NCBI RefSeq assembly: GCF_001180305.1
Contig: NZ_CVSX01000041.1
Location: 124,001 to 188,000 of the forward strand
Direction: 5' to 3'
Source of the DNA: Prochlorococcus marinus
GTDB lineage: Bacteria; Cyanobacteriota; Cyanobacteriia; PCC-6307; Cyanobiaceae
Length of the DNA: 64,000 bases
The notes beneath the pieces were generated by a model. It saw nothing but the letters and a program-made list of their open reading frames with translations. It was not told the origin of the DNA and did no database searches. How positions within the stretch are numbered: the stretch's first letter is position 1; each line of letters opens with the position of its first letter. The position numbers and the translations under genes are program-made. Positions 8,867 to 19,481 of this stretch are shown here, one piece after another.

Positions 8867-9776
8867 AAAAGACTATTTGTCGATTTTGGGTTTATCCCAT
8901 GATTTTGACGATAAAGAACTTAAAAAAGCCTTTCGAAGTGAAGCAAGAAAATGGCATCCAGATTTAAATAAAAATGATTTAAATGCGGAAGAAAGATTTA
9001 AATTAATTAACGAAGCGTACGCATTCTTAAGTGATCCAAATAAAAGAAAAGAAAATTTAGATGAAAATAATCAAGACGATTACGAAAATAATAATTTCAA
9101 GACAGGTTTTCCTGATTTTCAAGATTATCTAGATTCGCTATTTGGATATGAATATAGATCTAAGAATTACGAAGAATACAATAATGATCCATTTGATGAT
9201 GAATACATAAATATTGATAATGATGAATTTAATAAATACGAATACCCTACAACATCACCAGAAGAACCACCTCCAGTAAAACTACACCAAGATATTGAAA
9301 CAATTATTGAATTAAGTCCTGAAGAGGCCTTAAGCGGAGCTTCTATTTTAATAGAACTTGAAGATAAAACTGTTGTAGAAATTGACACCCCTCCTTTCGC
9401 TGGAGATGGTTGGAGATTAAGACTTGAAAATATTGCAAGGGGCGGGAAAGATCATTATTTACAGTTAAAAGTTCAAACAGAAACCGGTTTAAGAATTGAT
9501 GGATTGAGAGTTCTATATAAGTTAGAGTTATTTCCTCATGATGCGCTTCTTGGATGTGCTGTAGAGGTTCCTACTTTGAATGGGAATGTCACCTTACAAG
9601 TACCTCCAAAATCATCTACAGGTAGAATGCTACGTCTGAAGGGCAGAGGTTTAAAATTCAAAGATAATGTAGGTGATCAATATGTTGAAATCTTGGTAGT
9701 GATACCTGCTGATATTAATGATGAAGAAATTGCTTTATATACAAGATTACAAGAATTATCACTTTCTGATTCTTAA
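8850..9776 (+). CDS. dnaJ: DnaJ-type co-chaperone without zinc finger
   Basis: A type II (CbpA-like) J protein that stimulates the ATPase of its Hsp70 partner. The J domain lies at residues 8-65 with the catalytic HPD at 36-38. A polar, acidic Asn-rich linker follows, then two beta-sandwich substrate-binding domains containing PPFAGDGWRLRLENIARGG and GRMLRLKGRGLKF. There are no CxxCxGxG repeats. I start it at the ATG at 8850, which overlaps the last 17 bases of dnaK. An earlier in-frame start at 8817 would add 11 unrelated residues. The overlap implies coupled translation, so DnaK and this J protein are likely partners. Confidence 0.92.
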   Translation: MTISSKKDYLSILGLSHDFDDKELKKAFRSEARKWHPDLNKNDLNAEERFKLINEAYAFLSDPNKRKENLDENNQDDYENNNFKTGFPDFQDYLDSLFGYEYRSKNYEEYNNDPFDDEYINIDNDEFNKYEYPTTSPEEPPPVKLHQDIETIIELSPEEALSGASILIELEDKTVVEIDTPPFAGDGWRLRLENIARGGKDHYLQLKVQTETGLRIDGLRVLYKLELFPHDALLGCAVEVPTLNGNVTLQVPPKSSTGRMLRLKGRGLKFKDNVGDQYVEILVVIPADINDEEIALYTRLQELSLSDS

Positions 9777-9809
9777 TCAAATATTATATAAATAGAAAAA
9801 TCGTTATTT

Positions 9810-10193
9810 ATGAACATATTTGTTCTTTTATATAATTCAGGAACAGATAAGGAAGGAATTCATTCAATCGAACTAAAAGGCAGGACCATAGTTCTTATGT
9901 TTGAAGATAAGGATGATGCAACACGATATTGTGGTCTATTAGAAGCTCAAGATTTTCCTTTACCAACAGTTGAAATGATCAACATTGAGGAAATAAAAGA
10001 TTTCTGCATTAAATTAGACTATGAATACAAATTAGTAGAAAAAAATTTCGTACCTAAAACAGCAGAAGATAGGTTGTTAATTTCACCACCACAGAAAAAC
10101 CTAGAAGTTGAAAATTGGGAGGAAGACAAAAATAGTAAAAAAGATAACATTGATATAAATACCATTAAGGAAAACCTTGAAAAGTTGCTTTAG
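9810..10193 (+). CDS. DUF3110 family protein
   Basis: A 127-residue soluble protein of the cyanobacterial DUF3110 family. The N-terminal MNIFVLLYNSGTDKEGIHSI and the following IVLMFEDKDDATRYCGLLEAQDFP match the family. The C-terminal third is charged and probably disordered. The function is unknown. It follows dnaJ by 33 bases in the same direction and may share its transcript, but a chaperone link is only positional. Confidence 0.75.
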   Translation: MNIFVLLYNSGTDKEGIHSIELKGRTIVLMFEDKDDATRYCGLLEAQDFPLPTVEMINIEEIKDFCIKLDYEYKLVEKNFVPKTAEDRLLISPPQKNLEVENWEEDKNSKKDNIDINTIKENLEKLL

Positions 10194-10231
10194 CTATTAA
10201 AATATCAGAACAATTATTAAACAAATAAAAC

Positions 10232-10669
10232 ATGACAACTGCATTATTTGAAACAGAAGTAGGGAACATTAATATTGAATTTTTCTCTGACGACGCACCT
10301 AATACAGTTAAAAACTTTACGAATTTGATTAGTGATGGTTTTTATGATGGTCTAGCATTTCACAGAGTTATTCCTGGATTTATGGCTCAAGGTGGATGTC
10401 CTAATACTCGTGACGGAGCATCTGGTATGCCTGGAACTGGAGGTCCTGGATATAATATTAAATGTGAAATTAATTCCAATAAACATTTAAAGGGCTCACT
10501 TTCTATGGCTCATGCAGGAAAGGATACAGGTGGTAGTCAGTTTTTCATAGTCTATGAACCTCAGCCTCATCTCGATGGAGTTCATACTGTTTTTGGTAAG
10601 ACTGATGATATGGATGTAGTACTAAAGCTTACTAATGGTTCAAAAATTCTAAAAGCAACTTTAAAATAG
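10232..10669 (+). CDS. Cyclophilin-type peptidyl-prolyl cis-trans isomerase
   Basis: A PPIase that speeds proline isomerisation during protein folding. The 145-residue minimal cyclophilin fold shows the active-site segments [15 protein letters not shown] and [17 protein letters not shown] plus the substrate loop SMAHAG. There is no signal peptide, so it is cytoplasmic. It is the last gene of the plus-strand dnaK-dnaJ-DUF3110 run, a folding-related neighbourhood, and meets ribBA tail to tail with a 4-base gap. Confidence 0.93.
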   Translation: MTTALFETEVGNINIEFFSDDAPNTVKNFTNLISDGFYDGLAFHRVIPGFMAQGGCPNTRDGASGMPGTGGPGYNIKCEINSNKHLKGSLSMAHAGKDTGGSQFFIVYEPQPHLDGVHTVFGKTDDMDVVLKLTNGSKILKATLK

Positions 10670-10673
10670 TAAA

Positions 10674-12410
10674 TTAGCCTTCAAAAACAATACTAAATGT
10701 CTCTTTATCTAAATTAAATTTTCTTGTAGATGAATATAAGATTTCATTATTAATAGTAAATTTAGTATTGATTAATTTGATGCTACTTTTTGGGTGTAAT
10801 GCCTGTTCTATGTTTCTAGAAACAATAATTCCAATCTTTGTACTATTTTCATAATTAGATAAAAACTGAATAAATAATTCTATATTCTTTATTTCTTCAT
10901 CAGTAATGTTGGAATTGGTTCTATTCTGATCATGCAAAATTCTCCAAACTAATTTTGGTCTATTCCAAAAAGCCAATAATCTTGGAGTACTCTCTAGTTT
11001 GATATTAATGTTCTTATAGCTACAGAATTTAATAACGTCATTTCTTATTGGAACTAGATCAATAGAATTATATTTACCGTCAAGAAAAATTGAAATAAAT
11101 GGATCGATATTTCTGTAATTAGAATTATCTTCATCAATCATATGCCCTAACTTGGTTTTTTTTACACTCAAATATTCTGCATTATTATCGTTTGGACAAA
11201 TAACCAATGGAACTCTCTCAATAACTTCTATTCCATAACCACCTAGTCCAGCAATCTTTCTAGGATTGTTTGTAAGTAATTTTAGTTTTTTTATCCCTAG
11301 ATCGGTTAATATCTGTGCTCCTACTCCATAATTTCTTAGATCAGCTGGAAAACCTAATTTTTCATTAGCTTCTACAGTGTCTAATCCACCATCCTGTAAA
11401 CTATAAGCCTTTAATTTATTTATAAGACCAATACCTCTACCTTCTTGTCTCAAGTAAACAACAACTCCTTCTTCCTCCTTTTCTATTCTTGATAATGCAG
11501 CCTCTAACTGGGGTCTACAATCACAACGTAATGATCCAAAAGCATCACCAGTTAAGCACTCTGAATGCATTCTTACTAGTACAGGTTCGCTTAATTTGGA
11601 AGATTTTTGTTTAACTAAAGCAACGTGCTCTGAACCATCAAGTTCATTAACATATCCATAAGCTTTGAAATTACCAAAAATACTTGGAAGTACCGCATCA
11701 GATTTTCTAAATACAAATCTCTCAGTTTGAAAACGATAACTAATTAAATCAGCTATGGATATTAATTTCATTCCCCACTGTTTTGCATATTCTTTTAGTT
11801 GTGGAAGTCTTGACATGGAACCATCAGGATTTTGTATTTCGCAAATCACGCCAGCGGGATAAAGACCTGACATTGCCGCAATATCTACTGCCGCTTCAGT
11901 ATGACCTGCTCTTTTTAATACTCCACCTTTCTTAGCTCTTAATGGGAAAATATGTCCTGGCCTTCTCAAATCGTCTGGTTTTGTACTTGGGTTTATAGCA
12001 ACTTGAATTGTTTTTGCCCTGTCTTCAGCAGAAATTCCAGTAGTAACATTATTTTCAGGTCCAGCATCAATTGATATCGTAAATGCTGTTTGATTTTCAT
12101 CTGTATTTCTATCTACCATTAATGGTAAATCTAAAGAGTCAAGTTTTTCACCTTGCATGGCTAAGCATATAAGACCACGTCCCTCAGTAGCCATAAAATT
12201 AATTTGCTGTGGAGTTGCAAATTGAGCCGCACATATTAAATCTCCTTCATTTTCTCTTCTCTCATCATCTACAACAATTATGCATTCACCATTTCTTATA
12301 GCTGCCAACGCATCGCTGATAGGATCAAATTCAATTTTAAAAGATTCATTTATATCCAAAATTGTTCCATTATTTGATTTGGGACTTGTTTCTTTCATTA
12401 TTCCTATCAA
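10674..12410 (-). CDS. ribBA: Bifunctional riboflavin biosynthesis protein RibBA with C-terminal extension
   Basis: It combines 3,4-dihydroxy-2-butanone-4-phosphate synthase (N-terminal half) and GTP cyclohydrolase II (middle), supplying both precursors of riboflavin. RibB motifs [12 protein letters not shown] and [10 protein letters not shown] are intact. The RibA zinc ligands are in [17 protein letters not shown], followed by [10 protein letters not shown]. After the usual end near residue 420 there are about 150 extra residues of unrecognised sequence, predicted to be folded. Total length is 578. The start at 12410 gives MIGIMKET; Met5 is an equally plausible start. Confidence 0.95.
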   Translation of the reverse strand: MIGIMKETSPKSNNGTILDINESFKIEFDPISDALAAIRNGECIIVVDDERRENEGDLICAAQFATPQQINFMATEGRGLICLAMQGEKLDSLDLPLMVDRNTDENQTAFTISIDAGPENNVTTGISAEDRAKTIQVAINPSTKPDDLRRPGHIFPLRAKKGGVLKRAGHTEAAVDIAAMSGLYPAGVICEIQNPDGSMSRLPQLKEYAKQWGMKLISIADLISYRFQTERFVFRKSDAVLPSIFGNFKAYGYVNELDGSEHVALVKQKSSKLSEPVLVRMHSECLTGDAFGSLRCDCRPQLEAALSRIEKEEEGVVVYLRQEGRGIGLINKLKAYSLQDGGLDTVEANEKLGFPADLRNYGVGAQILTDLGIKKLKLLTNNPRKIAGLGGYGIEVIERVPLVICPNDNNAEYLSVKKTKLGHMIDEDNSNYRNIDPFISIFLDGKYNSIDLVPIRNDVIKFCSYKNINIKLESTPRLLAFWNRPKLVWRILHDQNRTNSNITDEEIKNIELFIQFLSNYENSTKIGIIVSRNIEQALHPKSSIKLINTKFTINNEILYSSTRKFNLDKETFSIVFEG

Positions 12411-12486
12411 TATAGAAAAATAGTGTTTTAGTTACCTTAAATTCAACACTTTATAATCCTATCTCAAAGTCTGCCAATTTAAAGAA

Positions 12487-13542
12487 ATGAATGTTGCAAT
12501 AGTAGGTGCTACAGGTTACGGCGGTATTCAAGCGGTAAATCTCTTAAAGAAAAATAAAAAATATAAAATTTCATTTTTAGGAGGTAATAAAACATCTGGA
12601 TCAAAGTGGAATGATAATTTCCCTTTTATTTATCTAGATAATGATCCTTATGTAGAAGAAATTTCAGTTGATAATATTTCAAAAAATGCAGATGTTGCTT
12701 TGCTTTGCTTGCCAAATGGTTTATCTTCAACATTGACAAGGCAATTATTAGATAGAGGACTTAAAGTTATTGATTTATCTGCTGATTATAGATATAAGTC
12801 TTTAGATGAATGGAAAAAAGTATATTCCAAAGAAGCTGCTATTTATAAAAGGAATGATGATGATTTATGTAAAGAGGCAGTTTACGGACTTCCTGAAATA
12901 AATAAGGAAGCCATTTCAAAAGGAAGATTAATTGCCTGTCCAGGATGTTATCCAACATCTGCTCTTATTCCATTAGCTCCTTATCTTTCTCAAGGAATTA
13001 TTGAAAATGAAGGTATAGTTATTGACTCTAAAAGCGGAACCTCTGGAGGTGGTCGAGAACCTAACCAAAAGCTACTCTTATCAGAATGTGGAGAAGGTCT
13101 ATCAGCATACGGATTGATAAACCATAGACATACCTCAGAGATCGAGCAAGTGGTATCTTTAATTTCTGGAAATAAAATTGAACTGCTTTTTACACCTCAT
13201 TTAGTACCAATCTCAAGGGGTATGCATTCGACTATATATGGGAGATTAAGAGATCCAGGATTAACTTCTGATGACTGCAGAATTCTTCTGGATAATTATT
13301 ATAGAAATTTTAAAAATATTAAAGTCTTACCTGTTGGTACATTCCCATCAACAAAATGGGTTAAAAATACTAACCAAATTTTACTTTCTGTTAAAGTTGA
13401 TAATCGAAATGGAAGAATAATTATATTATCTGTAATTGATAATTTGTTTAAAGGTCAGACTGGGCAAGCAATTCAAAATTTAAATATTATGTGTGGATTT
13501 TCAATGGATGAAGGTCTTGATTTAACTAATAATTTTCCATAA
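12487..13542 (+). CDS. argC: N-acetyl-gamma-glutamyl-phosphate reductase
   Basis: Catalyses the NADPH-dependent reduction of N-acetylglutamyl phosphate to the semialdehyde, the third step of arginine biosynthesis. The Rossmann motif VGATGYGG opens the protein. The catalytic Cys154 lies in ACPGCYPTSALIPL, and the conserved HRHTSEIEQ segment follows. The length of 351 is normal. The 3' end overlaps the end of the convergent purN by 17 bases. It is divergent from ribBA over a gap of 76 bases that must hold both promoters. Confidence 0.96.
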   Translation: MNVAIVGATGYGGIQAVNLLKKNKKYKISFLGGNKTSGSKWNDNFPFIYLDNDPYVEEISVDNISKNADVALLCLPNGLSSTLTRQLLDRGLKVIDLSADYRYKSLDEWKKVYSKEAAIYKRNDDDLCKEAVYGLPEINKEAISKGRLIACPGCYPTSALIPLAPYLSQGIIENEGIVIDSKSGTSGGGREPNQKLLLSECGEGLSAYGLINHRHTSEIEQVVSLISGNKIELLFTPHLVPISRGMHSTIYGRLRDPGLTSDDCRILLDNYYRNFKNIKVLPVGTFPSTKWVKNTNQILLSVKVDNRNGRIIILSVIDNLFKGQTGQAIQNLNIMCGFSMDEGLDLTNNFP

Positions 13543-14182
13543 AATTACTTCTTATCAAAAAACCAGCAAGTGAGATTGAGTGAGGTAAAATTTTATGCTC
13601 AAGCATTTGTATTCTTTTGGAAAGTGATCCTATATCATCATCATTTCTAATTGACAATGCAGCTTGCATTATCAATGATCCACTATCTACCTCCTCTTCA
13701 ACAAAATGTACTGAACAACCAGTTATTTTTGAACCATTTAATATTGAGTCCTTTATCGCAGAACCACCTTTATATGCTGGAAGTAATGAAGGGTGAATAT
13801 TTATTATCTTATTCTTAAATTTATTAATAAAAAATGGAGTAACAATTTTCATCCAGCCTGCCATAACCACAAGTTCAACATCGTATTGAATTAAAGTATT
13901 TACAATTTCTAATTCAAATGCCTCTTTTTGCAGAAAATCTTTGTCTCTTATAATTTTGTAAGGTATTTTTTTACTTTCAGCTCTCTTTATGCAACCTGCA
14001 TCATCTTTGTTAGTTATAAGAACTTTTATATCTATATCTAATTCTCCTTTTTCTGAGAGATTAATTAATTCCTGAAAGTTTGTTCCTTTCCCAGAAGCAA
14101 GTACACCTATTTTTAATTTAGGGGAAAATCTTCTAAATTCAGATATCTCAGGCGAAATTATGTAGTTAAATGATCTATCCAA
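13526..14182 (-). CDS. purN: Phosphoribosylglycinamide formyltransferase
   Basis: GAR transformylase, which uses 10-formyl-tetrahydrofolate in step three of purine synthesis. The phosphate loop GVLASGKGTNFQEL, the catalytic NIHPSLLPAYKG with Asn and His, and the HFVEEEVDSGSLI aspartate are all present. There are about 20 extra N-terminal residues before the core compared with E. coli PurN. It is convergent and overlapping with argC, so their transcripts are antisense at the ends. About 180 bases without a gene separate it from pgi. Confidence 0.94.
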   Translation of the reverse strand: MDRSFNYIISPEISEFRRFSPKLKIGVLASGKGTNFQELINLSEKGELDIDIKVLITNKDDAGCIKRAESKKIPYKIIRDKDFLQKEAFELEIVNTLIQYDVELVVMAGWMKIVTPFFINKFKNKIINIHPSLLPAYKGGSAIKDSILNGSKITGCSVHFVEEEVDSGSLIMQAALSIRNDDDIGSLSKRIQMLEHKILPHSISLAGFLIRSNFMENY

Positions 14183-14362
14183 AGTTTTTTTTAATCCAAT
14201 AATAAATTCATATCAAATAAAAAAAACCCTCAATTTGAATTATTTCTATTCAAAAACATATTTATATGAAGATAATAATTTAAACAAATTTAAATGATTC
14301 AAATCTATGTACTATTCGTATAGATATAATTGAGTAATAAATAAAAGAAACAAATATATAAA

Positions 14363-15946
14363 ATGAATGGAGATTTAAACTCTTGGGATAAATTTTGTAA
14401 TTATCTTTGGTTTGATAAAAAATTAAACATTTGGTTAGACATAAGCAAAATTAATTTCACAAGTAAAGAGATAAAAAATTTAGAAGATAAATTTATAGAT
14501 GTTTTTTCATCAATAAAAGAATTAGAAAATGGTGCAATCTCAAATATTGATGAAAATAGACAAGTTGGACATTATTGGCTTAGAAATCCATCAATTTCAC
14601 CCTCTTCAAAAATAGGAGAGGAAATTAGAGCAGATATTAATGCAATTTCTGAATTTGGAAAACAAATTTTAAATGGAGATATTAAGAATAAGAATAATCA
14701 GAAATATACTGATGTTCTATGGATAGGAATTGGTGGAAGTGGTTTAGGACCATTACTTATTACAGAGTCACTGCAGATGTGTTCTAGAGGCCTAAATTTT
14801 TCTTATATCGATAATGTTGATCCTTTCTTAATTAGCGAAAAGTTAGAAGAGTTATCTGAAAAATTATCGACAACATTATTTGTAGTAGTAAGCAAATCAG
14901 GTGGTACTCCTGAACCTAGAATTGCTATGGAAATTATTAAAAGTCACTGCGAAAACAATTCTCTTGATTGGAATTCTAATGCTATAGCTATAACTATGAA
15001 AGATAGTAAGTTATTTAAAAAAGCCACTTCTGAAAATTGGTTAAAAATATTTAATTTGCAAGATTGGGTTGGAGGAAGAACTAGTATTACAAGCTCTGTT
15101 GGATTACTTCCATTAGCTCTTATTAACGAAAATATATCTGAATTTATTAGAGGTGCATCATTAATGGATGAAGCCACACGTATAAGTGATTTTAAAAATA
15201 ATCCAGCAGCACTATTATCATCCGCATGGTATTTAACCGGAGATGGTATTGGAAAGAGAGATATGGTTGTATTACCTTATAGAGATCGGTTACAGGTATT
15301 TAGTAAATATCTCCAGCAATTAGTAATGGAATCATTAGGAAAGAAATTTAATAGGAATGGTGAAGTAGTTAATCAAGGTATTTCCGTTTTTGGTAATAAA
15401 GGATCTACAGATCAACATGCTTATGTTCAGCAACTGAGAGATGGTATTGATAATTTCTTTTGTATTTTTATTGAATTATTAGATTCACCTTTTACTAATA
15501 TTTTTGATGAAAAAGAGAATCCTAAACAATATCTTTCGGGTTTTTTGCAAGGAACCAGATCAGCACTCTCTAGTGAAAACAGACAAAGTATCACTATTAC
15601 ATTAGAAAAGTTAAATTGTTTTTCACTAGGAGCTTTAATCGCTTTATTTGAGAGGGCTGTATCCTTCTACGCTGAATTGGTAAATATAAATGCATATGAT
15701 CAACCTGGAGTTGAAGCTGGAAAGAAAGCAGCCGCAAATATTATTGAGTATCAACAAAAAGTAAGTAATTTATTAGATGAAGGTGGAGAATATTCTATAA
15801 ATGACATAACATCATTATTTGATAATTCAGTGAGTGAACCTATATTTTTCATACTCCGTGAAATGTGTTTTGGTAATGATAATTATTTAGTTAAGGGCGA
15901 TTGGTCAAACCCAAATTCATTAGTAATTCAAAAAATAAATTCTTAA
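14363..15946 (+). CDS. pgi: Glucose-6-phosphate isomerase
   Basis: Interconverts glucose 6-phosphate and fructose 6-phosphate for glycogen metabolism, the oxidative pentose pathway and gluconeogenesis. The SIS-fold sugar-phosphate loops are visible as [13 protein letters not shown] and [14 protein letters not shown]. The catalytic segments [14 protein letters not shown] and [13 protein letters not shown] are also visible. The 527-residue length fits the cyanobacterial form. A TATAAT at 14325-14330 is a possible -10 box. The gene overlaps the end of leuS by 4 bases. Confidence 0.95.
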   Translation: MNGDLNSWDKFCNYLWFDKKLNIWLDISKINFTSKEIKNLEDKFIDVFSSIKELENGAISNIDENRQVGHYWLRNPSISPSSKIGEEIRADINAISEFGKQILNGDIKNKNNQKYTDVLWIGIGGSGLGPLLITESLQMCSRGLNFSYIDNVDPFLISEKLEELSEKLSTTLFVVVSKSGGTPEPRIAMEIIKSHCENNSLDWNSNAIAITMKDSKLFKKATSENWLKIFNLQDWVGGRTSITSSVGLLPLALINENISEFIRGASLMDEATRISDFKNNPAALLSSAWYLTGDGIGKRDMVVLPYRDRLQVFSKYLQQLVMESLGKKFNRNGEVVNQGISVFGNKGSTDQHAYVQQLRDGIDNFFCIFIELLDSPFTNIFDEKENPKQYLSGFLQGTRSALSSENRQSITITLEKLNCFSLGALIALFERAVSFYAELVNINAYDQPGVEAGKKAAANIIEYQQKVSNLLDEGGEYSINDITSLFDNSVSEPIFFILREMCFGNDNYLVKGDWSNPNSLVIQKINS

Positions 15947-18513
15947 ACAACAATATTCATAATTTTTCCTTTAATAATAATTATTTTTTTTATTTCCTTA
16001 TATTGAGTCCATTTTAATATGTTTGGTCTTTTAAGAGTCAATTCTTTAATTTGATCTTCACTCATATCATTATTAATATTTACTTTATCTCTAACTTTTC
16101 CATTTACTTGTATTACTAGTTCATATGAATCTTCCTTTAGTGCCTCGGCATTAAATGAAGGCCAGTGTTCTAAATGCACAGATTTTTTAAATCCTATAAG
16201 ATGCCATATTTCTTCTGCAATATGAGGTGCAAATGGAGCCAACAAAATACAAAATGTTTTTAAAGCATCAATTTTTAAATTATAGTTTACGTCATTAATT
16301 GAATTTGATAATGAATTATAAAACTTCATTAGTTCTGAAATAGCAGTATTAAATTGGTTATTTAATATGTCATTTGAAATTTCTTTAATAGCTATATTCA
16401 TTGACTTTATTATAATTTTTTCTTTATCTGGACATGAATTAGATTTACTATTTATATCTTTTGCACAATTTATATAAAGCTTCCAAATCCTACTTAAAAA
16501 TCTAAATTGTCCTTCAACATCAGTATCTCCCCATTCCAAATCTTTTTCTGGCGGTGCTTTAAATAATATAAACATTCTTGCGGTATCTGCTCCATATTTT
16601 TTAATTACTGATTCAGGGTCAATTCCATTATATTTTGATTTAGACATCTTCTCGAAAAGAACTTCGAGTTTTGTATTGTCAATTGGATCTGTAGGATTTG
16701 ATAAGTCAGTAATATCGTAAGGAGAAACATATTTACCCGTTTTGTTGTTTTTATAGGCTGCTGCCTGAACCATTCCTTGCGTTAATAATTTTTTAAATGG
16801 TTCATCAATTTCAAATAGTTCATTATCCCGCAAAGCTTTAGTGAAAAATCTTGCATACAACAAATGCAATATTGCATGCTCTACTCCTCCAACATATTGA
16901 TCTACAGGCAACCACTTATTAATTTCAATCTTATCAAAAGGCTTATTTGAGCATTTAGAAGATGGATATCTTAAAAAATACCATGATGAACACATAAAAG
17001 TGTCCATAGTATCAGTTTCTTTTTTGGCCGCTATTCCACATTTTGGACATGTTGTATTTATCCAATTATTATTATCACCTAAAGCATTAATCTTGTTATC
17101 GGAGATATCTATATCTTTTGGTAATGCAACAGGTAATTCCGATTGTTTTAAAGGAACAGATCCACATTTTTTGCAATTAACGATGGGAATCGGACATCCC
17201 CAATATCTTTGTCTAGATATTAACCAATCTCTTAAACGATATTGAATCTTATTTTCGGCCCAACCATTATTTACTCCCTCCTCTGAAATTTTTAATTTAG
17301 CAATAGTATTTGCTATCCCATTGTATTGAGTTGAATTAATAAGATATCCATTTTCCAAATAAGCTTCATCAAGGTCTTTAGTTTGTTTACATTTAGCCTT
17401 TATTATTACCTGTTTAATATCAATATTATTTTTTTTAGCAAATTCAAAATCTCTTTGATCATGAGCAGGCACGCCCATAACAGCGCCTGTTCCGTATTCA
17501 TCGAGAACATAACTTGCAACCCAAATAGGAATAGGTTCAGAATTAACTGGATTTATTGCTATTAAGCTAGTTTTGATTCCAATTTTTTCAAGTTCATTAT
17601 TTTTATTATTTTTCAAATATTGCTTAAGATTTTCTATATCATTTATAGTTTCTTTATCAGAAATATTTTTAATTAACGTATGATTAACAGAAATTGCTAA
17701 ATAAGTTACTCCAAATAAAGTATCTGGTCTCGTTGTGAACACAGTTATTTTCTTTTCTGGATTAGAATTTATATTGAAATTAATATTTGTACCAATTGAC
17801 TTACCAATCCAATTATCTTGCATTATTTTTACTCTTTCTGGCCAGTTATCTAATTTTTCTAAATCCTTCAATAACTCATCCGCATAATTGGTAATCCTTA
17901 AAAACCATTGCTTTAATAATTTTTTTTCAACTACAGCACCAGATCTCCAAGATTTCCCCTCTGAGTCAACTTGTTCATTTGCTAATACAGTATTATCTAT
18001 AGGATCCCAATTAACTTCTGATTCCTTTTGATATACAAGTCCTGCCTTGTATAATTCTAAAAATAGATATTGAGTCCAAATATAATAATTTTCATCACAA
18101 GTTGCAAATTCCCTATCCCAATCAACTGATAGTCCCAAAAGCTTTAATTGTGACTTCATATGAGAAATATTTTTTTTGGTCCAGACACTTGGACTAATTC
18201 CTCTTTCAATAGCTGCATTCTCAGCAGGCAAACCAAAAGCGTCCCAACCCATTGGATGTAAGACAGATTTGCCCTTAAACCTTTGGAACCGAGCTATTAA
18301 GTCTGTAATAACATAATTTCTAACATGTCCCATGTGGAGATTTCCTGAAGGGTAAGGAAACATTGACAAGGCATAAAATTTATTGGTATTATCTGTTATT
18401 TCATCGGTTTTGTATAAATTGTTTTCCGTCCATATTGACTGCCATTTTTTTTCTATTTCTGATGGATTATATAAATTGGAATCAGCCTCATATTGTTTAT
18501 CGGGAGAAATCAC
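15943..18513 (-). CDS. leuS: Leucyl-tRNA synthetase
   Basis: A class Ia synthetase that charges tRNA-Leu. The HIGH motif appears as [11 protein letters not shown] near residue 60 and KMSKS as [15 protein letters not shown]. The CP1 editing domain contains [14 protein letters not shown] and [19 protein letters not shown], so editing of mischarged tRNA should be intact. A zinc-type knuckle (CPKCG) lies near residue 495. The C-terminal domain ends with the VNGKVRDK segment. The length of 856 is normal. It is convergent with pgi and divergent from dapF. Confidence 0.97.
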   Translation of the reverse strand: MISPDKQYEADSNLYNPSEIEKKWQSIWTENNLYKTDEITDNTNKFYALSMFPYPSGNLHMGHVRNYVITDLIARFQRFKGKSVLHPMGWDAFGLPAENAAIERGISPSVWTKKNISHMKSQLKLLGLSVDWDREFATCDENYYIWTQYLFLELYKAGLVYQKESEVNWDPIDNTVLANEQVDSEGKSWRSGAVVEKKLLKQWFLRITNYADELLKDLEKLDNWPERVKIMQDNWIGKSIGTNINFNINSNPEKKITVFTTRPDTLFGVTYLAISVNHTLIKNISDKETINDIENLKQYLKNNKNNELEKIGIKTSLIAINPVNSEPIPIWVASYVLDEYGTGAVMGVPAHDQRDFEFAKKNNIDIKQVIIKAKCKQTKDLDEAYLENGYLINSTQYNGIANTIAKLKISEEGVNNGWAENKIQYRLRDWLISRQRYWGCPIPIVNCKKCGSVPLKQSELPVALPKDIDISDNKINALGDNNNWINTTCPKCGIAAKKETDTMDTFMCSSWYFLRYPSSKCSNKPFDKIEINKWLPVDQYVGGVEHAILHLLYARFFTKALRDNELFEIDEPFKKLLTQGMVQAAAYKNNKTGKYVSPYDITDLSNPTDPIDNTKLEVLFEKMSKSKYNGIDPESVIKKYGADTARMFILFKAPPEKDLEWGDTDVEGQFRFLSRIWKLYINCAKDINSKSNSCPDKEKIIIKSMNIAIKEISNDILNNQFNTAISELMKFYNSLSNSINDVNYNLKIDALKTFCILLAPFAPHIAEEIWHLIGFKKSVHLEHWPSFNAEALKEDSYELVIQVNGKVRDKVNINNDMSEDQIKELTLKRPNILKWTQYKEIKKIIIIKGKIMNIVV

Positions 18514-18620
18514 TTAATTTTTATTTATTAAATTATTATTTTAATATCCATTGTATAAAATAGAAATAGATTGTTAAAAGTAATAATTTATAATTAAAAT
18601 TTAAAATATATGATCTACAA

Positions 18621-19481
18621 ATGAAAAATATAACTTTTGAAAAATATCAAGGTAACGGAAATGATTTCATAGTAATCGATTCTAGAGGAAATGATTTATT
18701 TAAAAATTACAAGACAAATAAAATATTTGATATAAAAAAAATTTGCAACAGACAATTTGGCATTGGAGCAGATGGTGTGATTTTTATAGAAGAACCTAAT
18801 GAAGATAATTATGCAAAAATGATAATCTTTAATTCTGATGGTTCTGAAGCACAAATGTGTGGAAACGGAATTAGGTGTTTAGTAGAGTATCTCCATGTAA
18901 ATGATTCAATGAATAATAAAAATATAGAATATAAAATTGAGACTAAAGCGGGTTTAAAAATTGCAAAATATATAAATGATGAAATTACTGTAAAAATGGG
19001 AGTTCCAATTTTGGAAAGTCAATATATTCCAACAACAATAGAAAAAAAAATTAATTCAATTCCTTCACATGAATTTATTGAGAATAATTTTAATAATATA
19101 GGTTATGCCGTAGGAATGGGAAATCCTCATTTAATATTCTTTGTGCAAGATATAGAGTCAATTGTTCTTTCCAGACTTGGTCCTATATTTGAAAAAAATG
19201 AATTATTTCCAGAAAAAACTAATGTACATTTTTGTCAAATATTAAAAAGAGATAATATCAAAGTTAAAGTATGGGAAAGAGGTGCAGGTCCAACCTTAGC
19301 CTGTGGAACAGGTGCCTGTGCTATTCATGTAGCGGCTTATAAATTAGGACTTTGTAATTCTCAAACCATAGTAACTTTACCTGGCGGTAATCTCAAAATT
19401 GATTGGTCAAAAGAGGATTGTGAAGTTATGATGACCGGAAATGCTAAAAAGGTTTTCTCAGGATCATTGTTAGTAAATTAA
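18621..19481 (+). CDS. dapF: Diaminopimelate epimerase
   Basis: Converts LL- to meso-diaminopimelate, the precursor of lysine and the cross-linking residue of peptidoglycan, by a two-cysteine cofactor-free mechanism. Both catalytic cysteines are visible, in AQMCGNGIRCLVEY and LACGTGACAIH. The N-terminal KYQGNGNDFIVID is characteristic. The 286 residues are normal. It is the first gene of an operon whose next gene begins on its last base, and which also contains a peptidoglycan carboxypeptidase. Confidence 0.96.
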   Translation: MKNITFEKYQGNGNDFIVIDSRGNDLFKNYKTNKIFDIKKICNRQFGIGADGVIFIEEPNEDNYAKMIIFNSDGSEAQMCGNGIRCLVEYLHVNDSMNNKNIEYKIETKAGLKIAKYINDEITVKMGVPILESQYIPTTIEKKINSIPSHEFIENNFNNIGYAVGMGNPHLIFFVQDIESIVLSRLGPIFEKNELFPEKTNVHFCQILKRDNIKVKVWERGAGPTLACGTGACAIHVAAYKLGLCNSQTIVTLPGGNLKIDWSKEDCEVMMTGNAKKVFSGSLLVN

